NCBI GenBank assembly: GCA_035236585.1
Contig: CP141133.1
Coordinates: forward strand, 46,331,729 to 46,395,728
From: Warburgia ugandensis
Lineage: Eukaryota > Streptophyta > Magnoliopsida > Canellales > Canellaceae
Reading direction: 5' to 3'
DNA: 64,000 bases
The notes below the pieces were generated by a model. That model did not search any database. It had not been told where the DNA came from and saw only the letters and a program-made list of their open reading frames with translations. Below are positions 34,402-48,300 of the stretch, in pieces. Every line of letters begins with the position of its first letter. Position 1 is the first letter of the stretch. The position numbers were made by a program, and so were the translations under genes.

Positions 34402-37400
34402 TGGTTGATAACAGAGTTTAGCTAATATTTTTACAACCAGTCCTATATGTCCAAAAGTTATATATAATCAAACAAGTGAGAATTGATTGTTTAGATATGA
34501 GTTATAGAGATGACTTATATCGGTGATGTGAAACAAATGTAGAGTGGGGAAGCTGATAGAGAATAGCTGGATTTAGTAGAGCTTTAGACATAGAAAATGA
34601 AAGTCACATATAAATCATTTGTCACAGACAATAACTCAGTGTAAAAGTCGTAAATAGGCAAGAAAACAAGGATGCTTTTGATCCTTGTATGAGTAAGAGA
34701 GATGCTACTATCATGGAGTCTCTATGGTTCTTAGGGAGAAGAACCTAATTGTAAGAGTATATAAATTAGTTTCTCTAAGTGAGAACTTTGTCATATCATA
34801 GGAGATCTATTAACATTGGAGACCTTCTTGAGAGTTCAAGTACTAACTTGGGTGGTATTTATAGAACTTTGGCGAGCATAACAATTATTACACTACAATA
34901 ACCAAAGAAAAAAATGAGAAAAGATCATAAGATGATCATAGTAAAGAAGTCTCATGGAAAATTAAGAGAATTATAGCATTAGTCTGAACATATATTGGAC
35001 ACTTTCCACTATTAGTTTTGTTGTATTATAGCAAATCAGTAGAAATGTTGACATCAGAAGACTTTAGTGCGGCTATAGATGAAAGTTCTAATCTATGATA
35101 TTGATATGACTTTGGATCATGAATTTGGACATTTAGTGCCTATTTATGCAATGACATGAATCAAGAATGGATAATTCTAGTTAATGAATTAGATGGAACT
35201 TTAGACTTCTAGTTTCCATTGAAATTAACCAAACATTAGATGTAGGTATGCATCTTGTTCATGATAGACATGTCAAAATCCTTTTGACTACGATTCTATG
35301 TACTTCCTTATAATATATAACTACGCGTTGTGGGTGGATAGTTCGGTCCAAAACTTATAGTTCCATTTATAAGTGATGACTTTGTTAAGTGAGTCTTTAT
35401 GTGCATAGAAATACCTTCAGTATGTGCCAGTTGTCATTGAGCAAAAGGTGAATGGATGCCGACTTAATCCTCCAGAACATTACAAACTTTGATGGCATCT
35501 TAGGGATGGATTGGTTGTTTGTACATGCACAGCTAAAAATTTCTGTTAGAAGGCCACTTTTAATGTTCTAGAGAAGTGACAATCCCTTTCCAAGGGAGAT
35601 CAGACTTCACATGAGCATGTGTCATTTCTAATATGAAGATGGTTAGACACATTGTGAAGTGATGTTAGGCATTTTCAGCAAAAATAGAAGTTATAAAGAG
35701 TAGTAAACCTAGCTTGGATGAGATGTCTATAGTTTGGCAATAATTAGGTGTACTTCCTAAAGTTCTACTTGGACTACTACTTGAAAGATAGATTTCATCA
35801 TCGAACTAATACCTATTATAGTTCCTATCTCCAAAGTACCATGTAGAATAGCCTCGATTAAATTAGAAAAGTTAAAAGAGCAATTACGTGAACTATTGGA
35901 CAAAGAGTTCATTTGATTGAGTATGTCTCCTTGAGGGGCACCATTTCTTTTGTTAAAAAGTGTAAGAATGGGTCAATGATACTTTGTATTGATTAGATAA
36001 TGCTTAATAGGGTCACCATTAAGAACGAATATTCTCTACCCTATATTGATGTCTTGTTTGATCGACTATAGTCAACTTAAGTATTTTTCAAAATAGATTA
36101 AAAGTATAGATATTATTAGTTCTGGGTTAAAAGGAAGATATCTAGAAGATACTATTTAGAACCCACTATGGACATTATGAGTTTGAAGTTACACCATTTG
36201 GGTTGACAAATACCCTAACTACTTTATGGACCTTATGAACAGGGTGTTCGTGACCTTATTGGAGAAAATTGATTCAGTATCGTAGATGATATCCTGGTTT
36301 ATTGAAGGAGCCATAATGATCATTAGGAGAACTTATGGATAGTACTTAATACACTTAGGGCACATCAGTTGTTATTCAAATACTAAAAATGTAAATTCTG
36401 GCTAGAAGAAGTGAATTGTCTAAGCCACATTATTTTAAGAATGGTGTTGCAGTGGACCTAGCAAAAGTTGAAATAGTGGAAAAGAGTGATACACCTAAGA
36501 AGTTGATAGAAATATAGAATTTCCTTGGCTTTGTAGTGTACAATAATAGCTTTATTGAAGGATAATGATTTTTGTTTTTATTACCATCCAGGGAAAGCCT
36601 ATATAGTGGTTGATGTTTTAAGCTAGAAAACACAGGGAATGCATGTGAGTATGCTTTCTCAAAAGTTGAAATTATTACAAGATGTGATGGAGTGTAGATT
36701 GGAGAAGTAGCATGATAAATCTTTCTAGAAAATATGGCTATGAGATCTACCATCACTAAGAGAATTCTTTAGATACGAAAAGACAATATTGAAACACATG
36801 CATTGGTTGGAAGCCAGGTTTCACCAAAGAAGCAGATAATAGCAATCAAATGTAGGGAAAGTTGGGGGTGCTATTGAATGTCGAATTGAGGCAAGAGATT
36901 CTTAGAGAGACACATCAGTCTCAGTATACTATTTAAGAATTGAAGAGACACATCTAGTGGAGTAGTATATAAAGGTGTGGTAGAATTAGTGGAATGATGT
37001 TTGACTTCTCAGCAGGTTAAGGCTGAGTATCATAGATCGGTAGGAATTCTATAGTCCCTTGAGCTTCCTAAGTTGAAGTGGGATGATGATACTATGCATT
37101 CTATAGTAAGATTACCTAGGACATCTATGGGACATGATATAATATGGGTGGTCATGACTAGGCTAATGAAATTGACACATTTTCTTTCCATTTGATAACA
37201 TTAGTCTAAGGATAGTTTAACTCAAATAAATATTAAGGAAATTGTGAGTTTCATAGAATACTATTAACCATTACTTATAATAGAAATAGCTAGTTCACTT
37301 CATAGTTTTGGAGATTTGTGGCAAAATATTTAGGATCATCACTAAAATTTAGTACTATTTCTCATTCTCAGACAATGGTTAGTTTGAGAGGATGATCTAG

Positions 37401-37597
37401 GTTTAGGAGGACATGCTAAGAGCATGTATGATTGATTGGAAAAAATTTAGGATGAGAGTCTACCATTGGTTGAATTTGCATGTAATAATGGTTTACATTC
37501 AAGCAATGGTATGGCTACATAGGAGACAATATCATGAACTCATTGTTGAGTAATGAGTTGAAGAATTTTGAGGACAAAATTCCTTATAGGGCAATAA
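34402..37597 (+). pseudogene. Internal region of element B (pol remnants)
   Basis: It starts with a primer site of the tRNA-Met type (TTGATAACAGAG, diverged from TTGGTATCAGAG). Recognisable parts in order: protease end GILGMDWL (about 35491-35520), reverse transcriptase with TRYGHYEFEVTPFGLTN-like coding near 36160-36210, the YHPGKA segment of RNase H (36565-36600) and integrase (36880-37500, with a GHDIIWVVMTRL-like block near 37130-37165). It ends in a purine tract before the LTR at 37598. The span is short for a Ty3/gypsy interior and gag is not recognised. Many breaks. Confidence 0.75.
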
Positions 37598-38105
37598 TGT
37601 AATAACCTAATTTTTAAAATTTCTTTTATATAAATTTTATATGTTTTTAATTGAAATGAAATGAGAATTTGAAAATTATGTCCTTTTAGAGATTTCAAAT
37701 AATGAAATTTGGAAATGTCAAAATTAAGTGTTGAGACGTCAATTTTTAGAATGTATCCAAAAAGGAATTTCTAATAACACCAAGAACACTAAATTTGGAG
37801 TTTGGATGAGAAAATTTAAATCTTGCCAACAGGGGGTGCAAAACTGATATTGACACTTTAGGGGTAATCCATTTGATTTCTAAAAAGGATTACTAATCCT
37901 TAACTTTTCGAGGAATCCTTCATCAGTTGATCATTTCATTGTGTGGATCCCAATTGTGAAATTTCAAGAAAATTTGGGTCAAACCTCATCATGAGGAGGC
38001 ATAAGTATTCTTGTGAATAAATCATGTTATTACATAGGTTGAATCATCATAATTTTAATTAATTTGTAATAACTTAAGGAGGTTTATTTTGATAAAGGCA
38101 CCCCC

Positions 38106-38113
38106 TATATAAG
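38106..38113 (+). promoter_or_regulatory. TATA box of the B LTR
   Basis: TATATAAG in a CCCCC-preceded context, followed about 55 bp later by a GA-rich tract. The aligned site in the 5' LTR (near 22370-22385) is diverged. Probable start of transcription lies about 30 bp downstream. Confidence 0.55.
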
Positions 38114-38164
38114 TTAACTGTCAAACCAAAGAGGGAGGGGGAGAAGAGAAAAAGAAGGAGAGAT

Positions 38165-38165
<1 letters not shown>

Positions 38166-38217
<52 letters not shown>

Positions 38218-38232
38218 CAGAGAGAGAGAGAG
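38166..38232 (+). repeat. (GA)n tract in the B 3' LTR
   Basis: A nearly pure GA run of about 65 bp. The 5' LTR has a purine-rich but imperfect tract at the equivalent place (about 22425-22500), so the pure repeat expanded in one LTR. Confidence 0.9.
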
Positions 38233-41200
38233 GGAGGAGGGGAACCACTCCATACTCCATCGACCATCACAATCATCAGTGACCAAAAAGAAAGATCGAT
38301 AGTAGCAAAGGCATGATAGATCCATCATGAAATAGGTAAGAATTGACTTTAAATTGATGATCGATTCTATTTATTTCAATATTTAAATCATTCTAAGCTA
38401 AAGCCCTAGGTTTTTCTTGGTAATGGAAGAGGTTTTGGCATTGAATCTTGAGAAGAATAGTGGTGCAAAGAGATTCTCCCCACTTGATGCCAGAAGCTAG
38501 CAAAAATTTGCATAGTTGACGATGATTTGGGGTAGGAACTTACCCTATAGGGTGGTGGTTCCTATCATCTCACTTGGATTTTAGATTTCATGGTTTAGGG
38601 TTATAGATCTATGGTTTAACGTGGATTTCATAAAATGTTAGATATGAGGTATAATGAATGTAGATCAACAAATCACATGATTTGACCTTTGATTTACCCT
38701 TGAACATTGAGATTCGATCTTTTGACAGTTATTAACCATTGATCTACTATTTGAAACTCAGATTGGAAACTCAGAGTTACTGATGTTTCACACTGAATTG
38801 AAATCTAATCATTGGATGGCTAGAAAAAAAAAGAATCTAGCCATCAACAACTATTGAATACACATATAACCTACATCCAATAATTTAAAACTATATTATG
38901 GTCATCCATCAATTGTCAAGATTATTGATCTATGAAAAAAATAGTCTATAACTATTGATCAATGAATTTAGATGGTTAGATGTCAATCTGGACCATTGAT
39001 CAAAAACCAATGGCATGGATTTGAATGCTTAGCAATTGACACATGTTAATTGATTGGAAAATCATATCAAGGACCTCCATGATTGAGATCAAGTGACTCT
39101 AATAATTGATTGATGATGAATAATATGAAATTTGATGGTTCCATAATTTTCAAATAATTTGGACCTTTGGATCATGATTAAATTTATAATCTAAGTATAT
39201 AGATTCTTATGTACACTTTGGTTGTGAAATGCATGAAATGTGAAATATGAATTCAAATAAGAAAATGTGGTTAAAAAATATATTTTTATTCCCTATATAG
39301 TTTGATGCACAATTGGATTGAATCAATGGTGAGTTGACAGCAAAAGGTTGAAGACAAAGCTTCTACGGATGAATAAAATCACCATAAGAGGTTGGTAGTT
39401 CTAACATCACTAAATTTTCTAAATTTTTGGAATTTGAATAAATTATTTATTTTATTGAAATACATACTATAAATAGATGTTTGAAAAATTGATAAATTCA
39501 CCATCATGGTTAGGCAAATCCGTACGACCAAGTTTTAAATGAATTTATAAAACTTGGAAAAGGTGGAAAACTATTTCATCATGTTTTAGGATAGTTGTAA
39601 TGTGATTAGAAGATTTTTTATGAGTGTACATGTATTTCATACAAATGCAATTTCTAGAATATTCGCTGGTATTTATTTTTGAAGTATACTATGGTTATTG
39701 AACAAATTGTTTGGTTTTGGATACATGTGAGTTATAAACGAACTCTATATGCATACTTTGAAAATAAAATTGTAATTAAATGGATTATATATCCTATTAT
39801 ATGTGGTTTTGTGTATTAATAGTAATTTTTTGAAAAGGATGATTTATAATTGAATTGGTGGCATGGTAGTATATTGTAACAAAAAGGGAAATGACTTTAT
39901 TTTGAATGTGACACTAGGTGTGTCATGTTTTGAAAAGAAAATGATTTGAAAATTTTATTATATTGAATGGATTAAATAACGCATTGGTTGCATGATTTTA
40001 GTTTAAAAGAAACTTTTAAAGTTAATTTGATTCGACAATGATTGATAATATATGGATAGGATATATCAATATTTAGTTATTTTTTAGGCTAATAAGCCTA
40101 CTGGGCTCTATGTGAGGGGTTGTACCGGTTGGCCTCTCAGCCCTTGACCACCAAAGGTGGAATTGATATCCAATTCCCCAAAAGTGGCATCTTTCTAGAC
40201 TAGTGGGAGAGACCATAACTGGTGTTCTTGACAACCTTTTTAGATTAGTTGTAGTCCATGTGAGGATGCGGTTAAGGTTTGACCTATGATACTTGGTGAC
40301 ACATGATAAAGTGATTTGGGATGTTTCATGAGATTTCTATTTTCACTCCAAGGAAGTCTTGTGGTGGTTTCATTAGGGATGAGCCATGGTTCTAGGTGAA
40401 CCAAGATGGTCTTATAAGTGAGTACTCATGACCAATCAATAGACACATTTGCCAAGCTGCCAATGTGCATAATGGGTTGTTGTTGTTTGGAGATGCCTAC
40501 ATTGTGGCTTAATCAAATACTACTTCAAGATTTGATATATCTTATTTTACATGATTTGATATCATGTTTTATACCTTGTATGAGTGGTTTTATGTTGATT
40601 ACACCACTTGATATGTTAGCTTGGCATGTGTTGCAAAAGACTATGGTGATTTCCCTACTTGGATTATTTGGCCAACATTTGTTGTAGAAAGACTAGTTTG
40701 GCATTCTTTGTTATTGATTATTTGGGGTTTTACCATATGATGGTTTATATGAGAGTTGATGCATATGATTTTACTTGATTTCTCATATGAGTTGGATGTA
40801 TAACCATAAAATTGATGCATGATTTGTAAGTCACTGTGTAACTTGCTCTAAAATGACTTGGCATGGTTTTGCCTACTTTATGAATTGGTATGCTAAAAAA
40901 TGATTTGTCATGGATTTGACCATATTCAAGGGAGATACAATTTTATTATTTTATTTATTATCTCATTACTTATTTATGCTTCTTGTTTTTTGGAACTAAA
41001 TTATAAATGGCTTGGAAAATCTTTTTGATTTAGAATTATGTAAATTGCCTAAGTAGATGTTAAAACCACCTCCATAAGAATAAGCTTGCAGAGATATTGT
41101 AATTTGTTTATAATATCTCAAATTTGAAGGATTTGATTTGTTGAAAGCCAGCTTATTTGTTGAAAGCCAGCTTGAGGTAGACACAATCTTGGATGATGAC

Positions 41201-41660
41201 AACTCCGTCATAAGACTATACTGATAAAGTAAGTATATGAATTGTCCTTTCTCAATATGCATGCATGCATGTATATGTAATTAATATAGTTGGACTATGC
41301 ACTGTGATTGATGTATCTAGGACATGTATTTTCATTTCAATTGTGATTGGAAAGAGAAAGAGTTTTCAGTTATTTTATTTCTTTGGAAACAAATGGCTTA
41401 TCAAGTTATTCACATCACATGCATTAAATGTGCAATGTCCAAAAAATTAATGAAACTCTACCAAATTTTTTATAGAAAGGTAGTGCTATATATCCTTGGT
41501 TTTGAAATAAAAATGAGATGGTGTTTTTAAAAAATGAATTTAGAAGAAAAAGATTCTTCTATTGCATGCTTTTTATAAACTTGATTTTAATAGGTACCAG
41601 TCCCTCATTAGAAAATAGTTTTGCATTTAAAAAAGCATTAAAAAAACTCAGGTAGTCACA

Positions 41661-41790
41661 ATTTTGTGATTTCAAAGTTGTTTTTAAAATATATGGATCA
41701 ATATAATCTTTGGAAATTTTTAGAAAATCTATTAAATCATTCTTTAAAAATTTGGGTTACAATGTTGACATTAAAGCCCAAGTTATAATA
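41661..41790. other. Spacer between elements B and D
   Basis: About 130 bp of AT-rich DNA between the right end of B and the left LTR of D; it starts with the second ATTTTG copy of B's target duplication. Confidence 0.6.
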
Positions 41791-44700
41791 TCTTACAACC
41801 ATTTGTTAGAGAAAGCACTTTGTAATTATATTATATTTTAATTGAAAGAAAATTAGAAATTTAACTACATGAAAATTTAATTCCATGGAAGTGACCTCCT
41901 TGAAAACACAAAATTTGAAGTTGAAAATATCAAATTTGAAATGTATGTGTTGATACAATTCCAAAAAAGACTAATTTTGCATGAAATAGAGATCGAGATG
42001 GATGTACCAAAAATTTTACTAATTTGACAAGGGACCAAAATTGATAATGGAACCCCCATTATTTGTTGTTTTGTGACCTGTAAGTGGACATGCCATGAAA
42101 GGAATGGGCACGACATGTGAGTTGTCAGCTGCCATGCATTGGCCTAGCTCCCTTATGATGGCCAACAACCAAAAACTAAACAAAAATAAGGGGGGTGCCA
42201 GAAAAGGAAAAATCTCAGTGATCCCCAACCCCTATCCAATCTCCCTCTTCCCAGGCATCGGTGCACAGCCCCGTTTCATTGGGATCTTTCTTGACACCGG
42301 TGAACTAAAAATACCTTGTCGCATAGATCCCCGATGACAAATCCTCTATCTCTTCCTCTCATCTTCCCCAATGCTAGAAAGCACTCCGTCTTTCCTTTCC
42401 TCATTGACTTACTCACCGAATGGAGCAAACACACAGCATGGCCTCACCACCCAGTAGGATAGCTACACTCTCTTTGCCCTCTTATCTATTTTTGATCGGT
42501 TCCAAGCAATGACTGCTGACCTTCTTCCCTTCTCTTGTTTCTTTTCTTTAAGTAATGCACTGCATGCAACCCCCTTTATGTCTGCATTTTTTCTTCCTCC
42601 AACAAGGTGGTCGAAAAACCTTGAACCCCTTTTCTTCCCTCACCTCTGTCCATCATTGGATAAGCTCTGGTAGTGATAGTGCTAACCACCAGCCACTATC
42701 ACCCTCCCCACACTCCTCTCCCATCCTGAGTTGGCACAGGTGGGCTCCATTACTAGCAATTACCCTTGCACTTTGACCTCTTCTTATGCCCAATCGGAGA
42801 AGGATCTCATAGATCTAAGATAGCCATCCCCATCCTTGTAATAGGAGAAATAAGACGCATCTTTCTATATGTTGATCAAAGAAGATCCATCCATTGATTG
42901 TGGTCAGACCATCGATCATACAGCAAATCATCTAATCTATGACCGATCCTACTACTCATCATGATCTAAACCATCTATGTGACCCTCATGATGTACAAAT
43001 TAAGATTCATATTAGAGATCTTTGATTTGAAGCATTTTTGAGATGACTTAGTTGAGCTTGATCAATGGTTGAGATCAATCGAGATATATAGGTATGAAAT
43101 TGGATCCAAATTGATGATCCACACTATTTAATTTACTTTTTAAGATAATTTGACTAGATTTAGTAATGTATTCCTTGATATGGGATGATTAGGTGGAGTA
43201 CTGTGGCTATGTCATTATGGATAGTCTAGACTGGGCACCTTCGAGATGATAGGTTGGTGATCTAGCAACACAGACAGCTGGATATCCTTTAGAGTGACTC
43301 ATGCAAGGTAGATTATCATCCTAACCACTTAATTTTATTGATTTTCACTATATCATTTAATTTTATTGTTCCTGATTTGTTAATTAAATTATAAATTAAC
43401 TAAAATTAATCAGATATGAGTTTGATAATCTGGAATACATTATGATATGATTAAGAAATGAATTTGATAGTCATTAGTGGGCTCGATGCAATGTGATCTG
43501 GATTACTAGCCAACCAAGGCAGGCCTTAGCTTGAGATCTCATGGCTATGAACCATTAGATCACATTGAAACACTATAAATTAAGATATAGAAATATAATA
43601 TTTGTTTTATATCTAAGAATCCAAGTTGGATAGATAACTTAAATTCTACGTTAGAACTACATGTGATGTGTATCTATGTAGTGGGACTGAGGTCGACTAA
43701 TCTAGAGTGGAGTTCGATTGTGATTTTAGAGGTACAGATGAGTGGTTCTTCATTTGAGTAGGTGACAACATTTAATATTAGCATGATTTTTACACAAAAA
43801 TCATACATTATTATGGTTTTGGTTCTATGTTCATAAATGAATATGATAAAAGGATAGCCCCGGTGCACAAAGCTCCCACTTATGCCAGGTCTGGGGAAGG
43901 GGCGGACCACAAGGGCTTATAGTATGTAGCCTTACCTTGTATTTTGCAAGAGGCTATTTCCATGCCTTGAACCCGTGACCTCAAGGTCACACAAGACACC
44001 TTTTACCATTGCACCAAGGCTCCCCTTCTCATAAATGAATATGATGCTACTTATTATTGCACTATGATTGTGTTGAGGTTTTTATCTGCTATGTATGCCT
44101 TTCATAGACGCATCATTACTTAGATTTTCATGATTCTACAGACACATGATTTTTGGTAGTATATTAAGGTGATGAGATGATCTATTTTATCGCTTATGTT
44201 ATCTATGGATCCATGAAGGAGAGTTGGTGGCTGATCCTTGAGAGACTACTTTGTGATAAGGGCAATGCTTTGGGATGACAAACCACAAGTGTGCTTGTGT
44301 TTTGTACACCTAATACATCCTTTCATCACTTGATCTTGAGACATTGAACTATTTTCATGATTTTATGGATTTTGACAAGTCTTTCTACTTGATGGATGCT
44401 ATGCTAGGAGGGATTTAGGGCTGATCACTCCCCTTTGACTTGTGATATGATAAACCCTTGCCTCATAGATGGGCAAACTTCATATGGAGTGGTATGATGG
44501 GTAGTCCACACTAAGCATTTGATGGCCCCCCATGCAGGATGGACATTTAGTCTCCCATTCTTGTGTAGGTGAGGAGCGGTAGTTGGTAGACCAGGAAGTT
44601 GGTTACCACTATAACATGGCAGTCTATATCATTGTTTTATGATTTTATGTGGCAGATTAAGCACACCAGCATAGACATATCCATACGTACCCATGGCAAT

Positions 44701-45384
44701 GATGATGCTTAGAGGATTGATGTGAGAGACAACAGAAAAGGCAAATAGATTGAGAGGATTGTAATGCCTCATATATTGAGAGAGACAGCAGAAAAGGCAA
44801 ATAGACTGAGAGTAATTTAGGGGGTTGGCTGCCTTTAGCAATGTACATAGGAGATTTCAGCAATGTACATGGGTTGTTAAAACCTTGCCTTTGGATATTG
44901 TTTGTGGACTGCATGTGTCATGATTTGCACATTTATCACATGGATGTATGCATATAGTTTTATTGGATGAGTTGTGTATGGACAAACCCTAGTTATGTCA
45001 TTTTTTTAAGATTTGTCCTTCATCAATGATGTATATGTTTTGGTCGGAACATGTGATTGATTGGGGTGGATGGTTAAGGAGACTAAGTCTCTTGGTTATG
45101 TACTTATGAGTTATTGTGTTTATTAGGTACTTGTCACATCTTATGCATTAAATGCATTGGCCCAAAATATAAAGGTGACTGCTAAATTTCTAGTAGAAAT
45201 GGGAAGATCATTGCAAAGTTAAATCCATGGTTTTATGGGTGGTATGACTACCAATTTTTCAAAACAAGTTTTTGTCATCCTTAATGTTTTCTTCTTAGTT
45301 GATTTTAAAAATGAAAATTTAATCATGAATCCCAACTTTTGAAAAATATTGTGTTTATATGATGTGTAAAATTGGCGTGTCACA
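41791..45384 (+). repeat. Element D 5' LTR
   Basis: About 3.6 kb including a 181-bp SINE insertion. The left end is diverged (TCTTACAACC against TGTAACAACC). The right end CGTGTCACA at 45384 is followed by GCTTGGTATCAATGCC, a tRNA-Met-type primer site. Confidence 0.8.
43848..44028 (-). repeat. Au SINE, full length, with 17-bp perfect target duplication
   Basis: Complete Au SINE on the minus strand: on the plus strand it runs from the tail (AGCCCCGGTGCACAAAGCTC) through GGGGAAGGGGCGGACCACAA to the head, ending GCACCAAGGCTCCCC. The 17-bp sequence TCATAAATGAATATGAT occurs immediately outside on both sides (43831-43847 and 44029-44045) without a mismatch. The intact duplication marks it as relatively young among the SINE copies here. 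Confidence 0.95.
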
Positions 45385-48300
45385 GCTTGGTATCAATGCC
45401 CAGCCTACTCTATCACAACCACTCTAGCAAAACCAAAAGTCACATGCAGTCGATTGAGTATGATGATTACCTAAATGTGAGTTATAAAGATAACTCAAAT
45501 GGAAAGTGTTGATGATTGTGAAATAGATGTTGCCTATGAAGGTTGGTAGATTTTAAGAAAAGATGAGACCTTGATCCTTGTGTAAGTATGAGGAAGTGTA
45601 TCTTCATGGGAAACCTGTGATTCTTAGAGTAAAGAATCATAAGTGAGAGTATAAATTAGTACCTCTATGTGAGAATCTTGTTATATGATAGAAGATATAT
45701 TCATATGGGCTACTTTATGAGAGTTCAAGTTCTAACTTGGATGGTGTGTGTAAACCTTTGCAAAAGCATAACAATTATTGTACAACAATAGCATGATATA
45801 ATTAAAATAGATTAGAAAATAGTCATAACCAAAGAGCACTCAAGGAAATTAAGAGAAGTACAACATTAATTGGTAATATAGTGGACATATTCGACAGATA
45901 AAAATTGTGTTATGCAAAAAATCATTGAGAATTTGATTCAAATGCTTCTATTGATAATTATGTGATTTATGAGGTCAAAACAAGTAAGTCCTTTATACAA
46001 AGAAATATTGATAGTAGACATCAGTGAGAAATGAATGCTTATTTATTATTTTTAGAGTCCTAGTTATGATTTGGAGGTACATATTGCCTGAAGGATATGA
46101 AAACTATTTTATAAGAATAGTTATTAAATAGCAATGAGGATCAACAAATGTATATGAAGTTAAAGAAAAAATATAAGAATTTAGAGGATGAATTCAAATG
46201 ATTTCTTAGGTTATTGGAAAGGATTGTAGAAAGGTTGATTCGAATATTACATTATATGAATGTATCTGATATTATGTTCTATTTGACTTTAGATCAGAAG
46301 TGTCTAACATATGTTGTGAATCAAATACAGACAGAGGTTGATCAAAGTGGATAAGGAGAAAGGATTGTATTGTGAGAATAATGTAAGATGAAAATGATTA
46401 TAACTGATTGATATTGAATAGTGGAGGTGGTGAAAATGCAATTTTTAGTGAATAAGGAGAGATTAATTTTAAAAGATCAAATTTATTGGAGTGAGTTTGT
46501 TGGAGTTGTAAGAGATCCTGATCAATGAGACCCTGAAATAAATCATTAGTTGGGGGAAATTTAATTATGAGTACAAGGACACTGAATATGTAATTATAAG
46601 AATTCTGATGGGTGTCATTTGAGATGACGCGTTCCTCGATTACTGAGACTTTACTAGCGAGGCTCGTAGGAAGGCCTATGATGATCAACATTTTCGCATT
46701 ATGAGTAACTAATGATAGAGAGGGAGACTTAGTTACTCTATAATAGAGGGATTAGATGATTCAGCAATGTCTGAACTAGTTTATGCAGTTAAGGAGATTT
46801 TGTTCCTAACTCCTTCACCACAGATAAGGATGTTGCAGACAGGTTTGTTGAAGGATTGACATCTACATTGAGGAACCATGCAACAATAGCATGTTTTGTG
46901 TATGTGGTAGAGGTAGCAGACATGGCCTCTATGTTAGAGAGGAATTTCCTCATGATCAAGGAAGACCACATGGAGTTAGATATGGGTAGTTTGAGTTAAC
47001 CTAGTAAGGGCAAGAGGCTCTATTAAATAACATAGTTGTAGAGGTCATCAAGCTAGTGGCAATTGAGTAGGTAGAGTCAGGATGATGACGTGAGGTGCAC
47101 TAGGTGTAGGGCTAGGCACCCAAGATGGCCTTACCTAGAGTTAGCAGATAGTAGTAGCAACAACAGCCATCATCACAATGACAACCCTTTAGATGCATTG
47201 GCTATTAAGAATTAGGGCATTTCCTTAATGACTATCTAAGAGGATAGTGAGTTAGATAGACTAATGTTGGGAGCAGGGCAGTGACAAGTTTTTTTACCAT
47301 TACTTCAAAGCTGGTACAGGCCTCGAACTAGGTGGTGAATGGTACTTTCCTAATTGCTGATAGTATGCTAAGATCCTTCGACCTAGGATCTACTTATTTT
47401 CCCATTTCATGTGTTTTTGCACCCTGTTTGGATATGGTTGTATGTGTGTTGTCCCTTAGGCTCAATATTATGATGCTAGTTGGAGAGTCATTTGAGGTTA
47501 GTGAGTACCATTAGGAAGTATCTATGGTGATAATGAGTGAGAAGATGGGCATTGATGTCATCCTACTCAATATAGTTGATTGCATTGTCATCCTAGGGAT
47601 GGATTGGCTAGCTACATATTGGGCAACAGTAGATTATCATAAGAATAGGATTATTTTCAGCATACCTGGAAAGGCAGTGACTTTGTTCTAGTGGAGGAAG
47701 GGTATCACTTAGGCTTGTGTTATCTTTGCCATAAAGGTAGTGCAATACTTTTTCAGAGGTTGCCAAGTCTTTTTTGCTTGTATGACAATGGAGGACACCA
47801 AGCAACCCTAGATTGAGGACATTGACATCATACATGAGTTCCTAGATGTCTTTCTTAAGGAGCTTCTAGGATTACCATCATCGAGGGACATAGATTTTTC
47901 TATTGATTGGTACTAGGTACATTGCCCATCTCTAAGATGCCATACAAGATGGTCTAGCTAAGGTCGTAGGGCTCCAACTATAGGAGCTTTTTGATAGGAG
48001 CTTTATTAGACCTAGTAGGTCTCTATGGAGAGTACTAGTCCTCTTCGTAAAGAAGGCTAGAATTTTATGACTATTCATAAATCTCCAATTGTTGAATTGT
48101 TTCATGATGAAGAATCAACACCCCTACCTCGTATTGACGATCTATTTGATCAATTTTAGATGGTGTAGGTGATGCAAGGTATTGTATTTTCATATAAGAT
48201 CATCTTCTTGCTTGTAATCAAAATTCGATTCACAATTTATACTTGTGAGTAGCCCATAAGGGCAGCCTAAGAAGGCGGATGCGAGAGGCACTGGTAGGAT

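Larger units (their letters stand above)
21857..41660 (+). mobile_element. Element B: Ty3/gypsy LTR retrotransposon with ~4-kb LTRs, hosting element A
   Basis: A large Ty3/gypsy element whose LTRs begin TGTAATAACC (3' copy) and end ...GTAGTCACA. The 5' LTR lies in two segments, 21857-23352 and 32240-34401, because element A is inserted in it. The internal part is 34402-37597 and the 3' LTR 37598-41660. The hexamer ATTTTG flanks both ends (21851-21856 and 41661-41666) and fits a target duplication. Very long LTRs, a TGTRAYRACC start and a tRNA-Met-type primer site point to the Tekay/Del chromovirus lineage; the lineage is inferred. It is broken: gag is largely absent and pol has many breaks. 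By eye the LTRs are only about 80-85% alike, so the insertion is old and older than A. Confidence 0.85.
37598..41660 (+). repeat. Element B 3' LTR
   Basis: Begins TGTAATAACCTAATTTT directly after the GAATTTTGAGGACAAAATTC block typical of the end of Ty3/gypsy pol, and ends GGTAGTCACA at 41660. Length about 4.06 kb. Confidence 0.9.

Noticed and set aside
38074-38328. Open frame rich in Ser-Leu repeats on the minus strand
   Set aside because: It is the translation of the (GA)n microsatellite in the B LTR.
44690-44880. Short direct repeats (AGAAAAGGCAAATAGA and AGCAATGTACAT, two copies each) as a regulatory array
   Set aside because: They are simple local duplications within the D 5' LTR, with no further copies seen.
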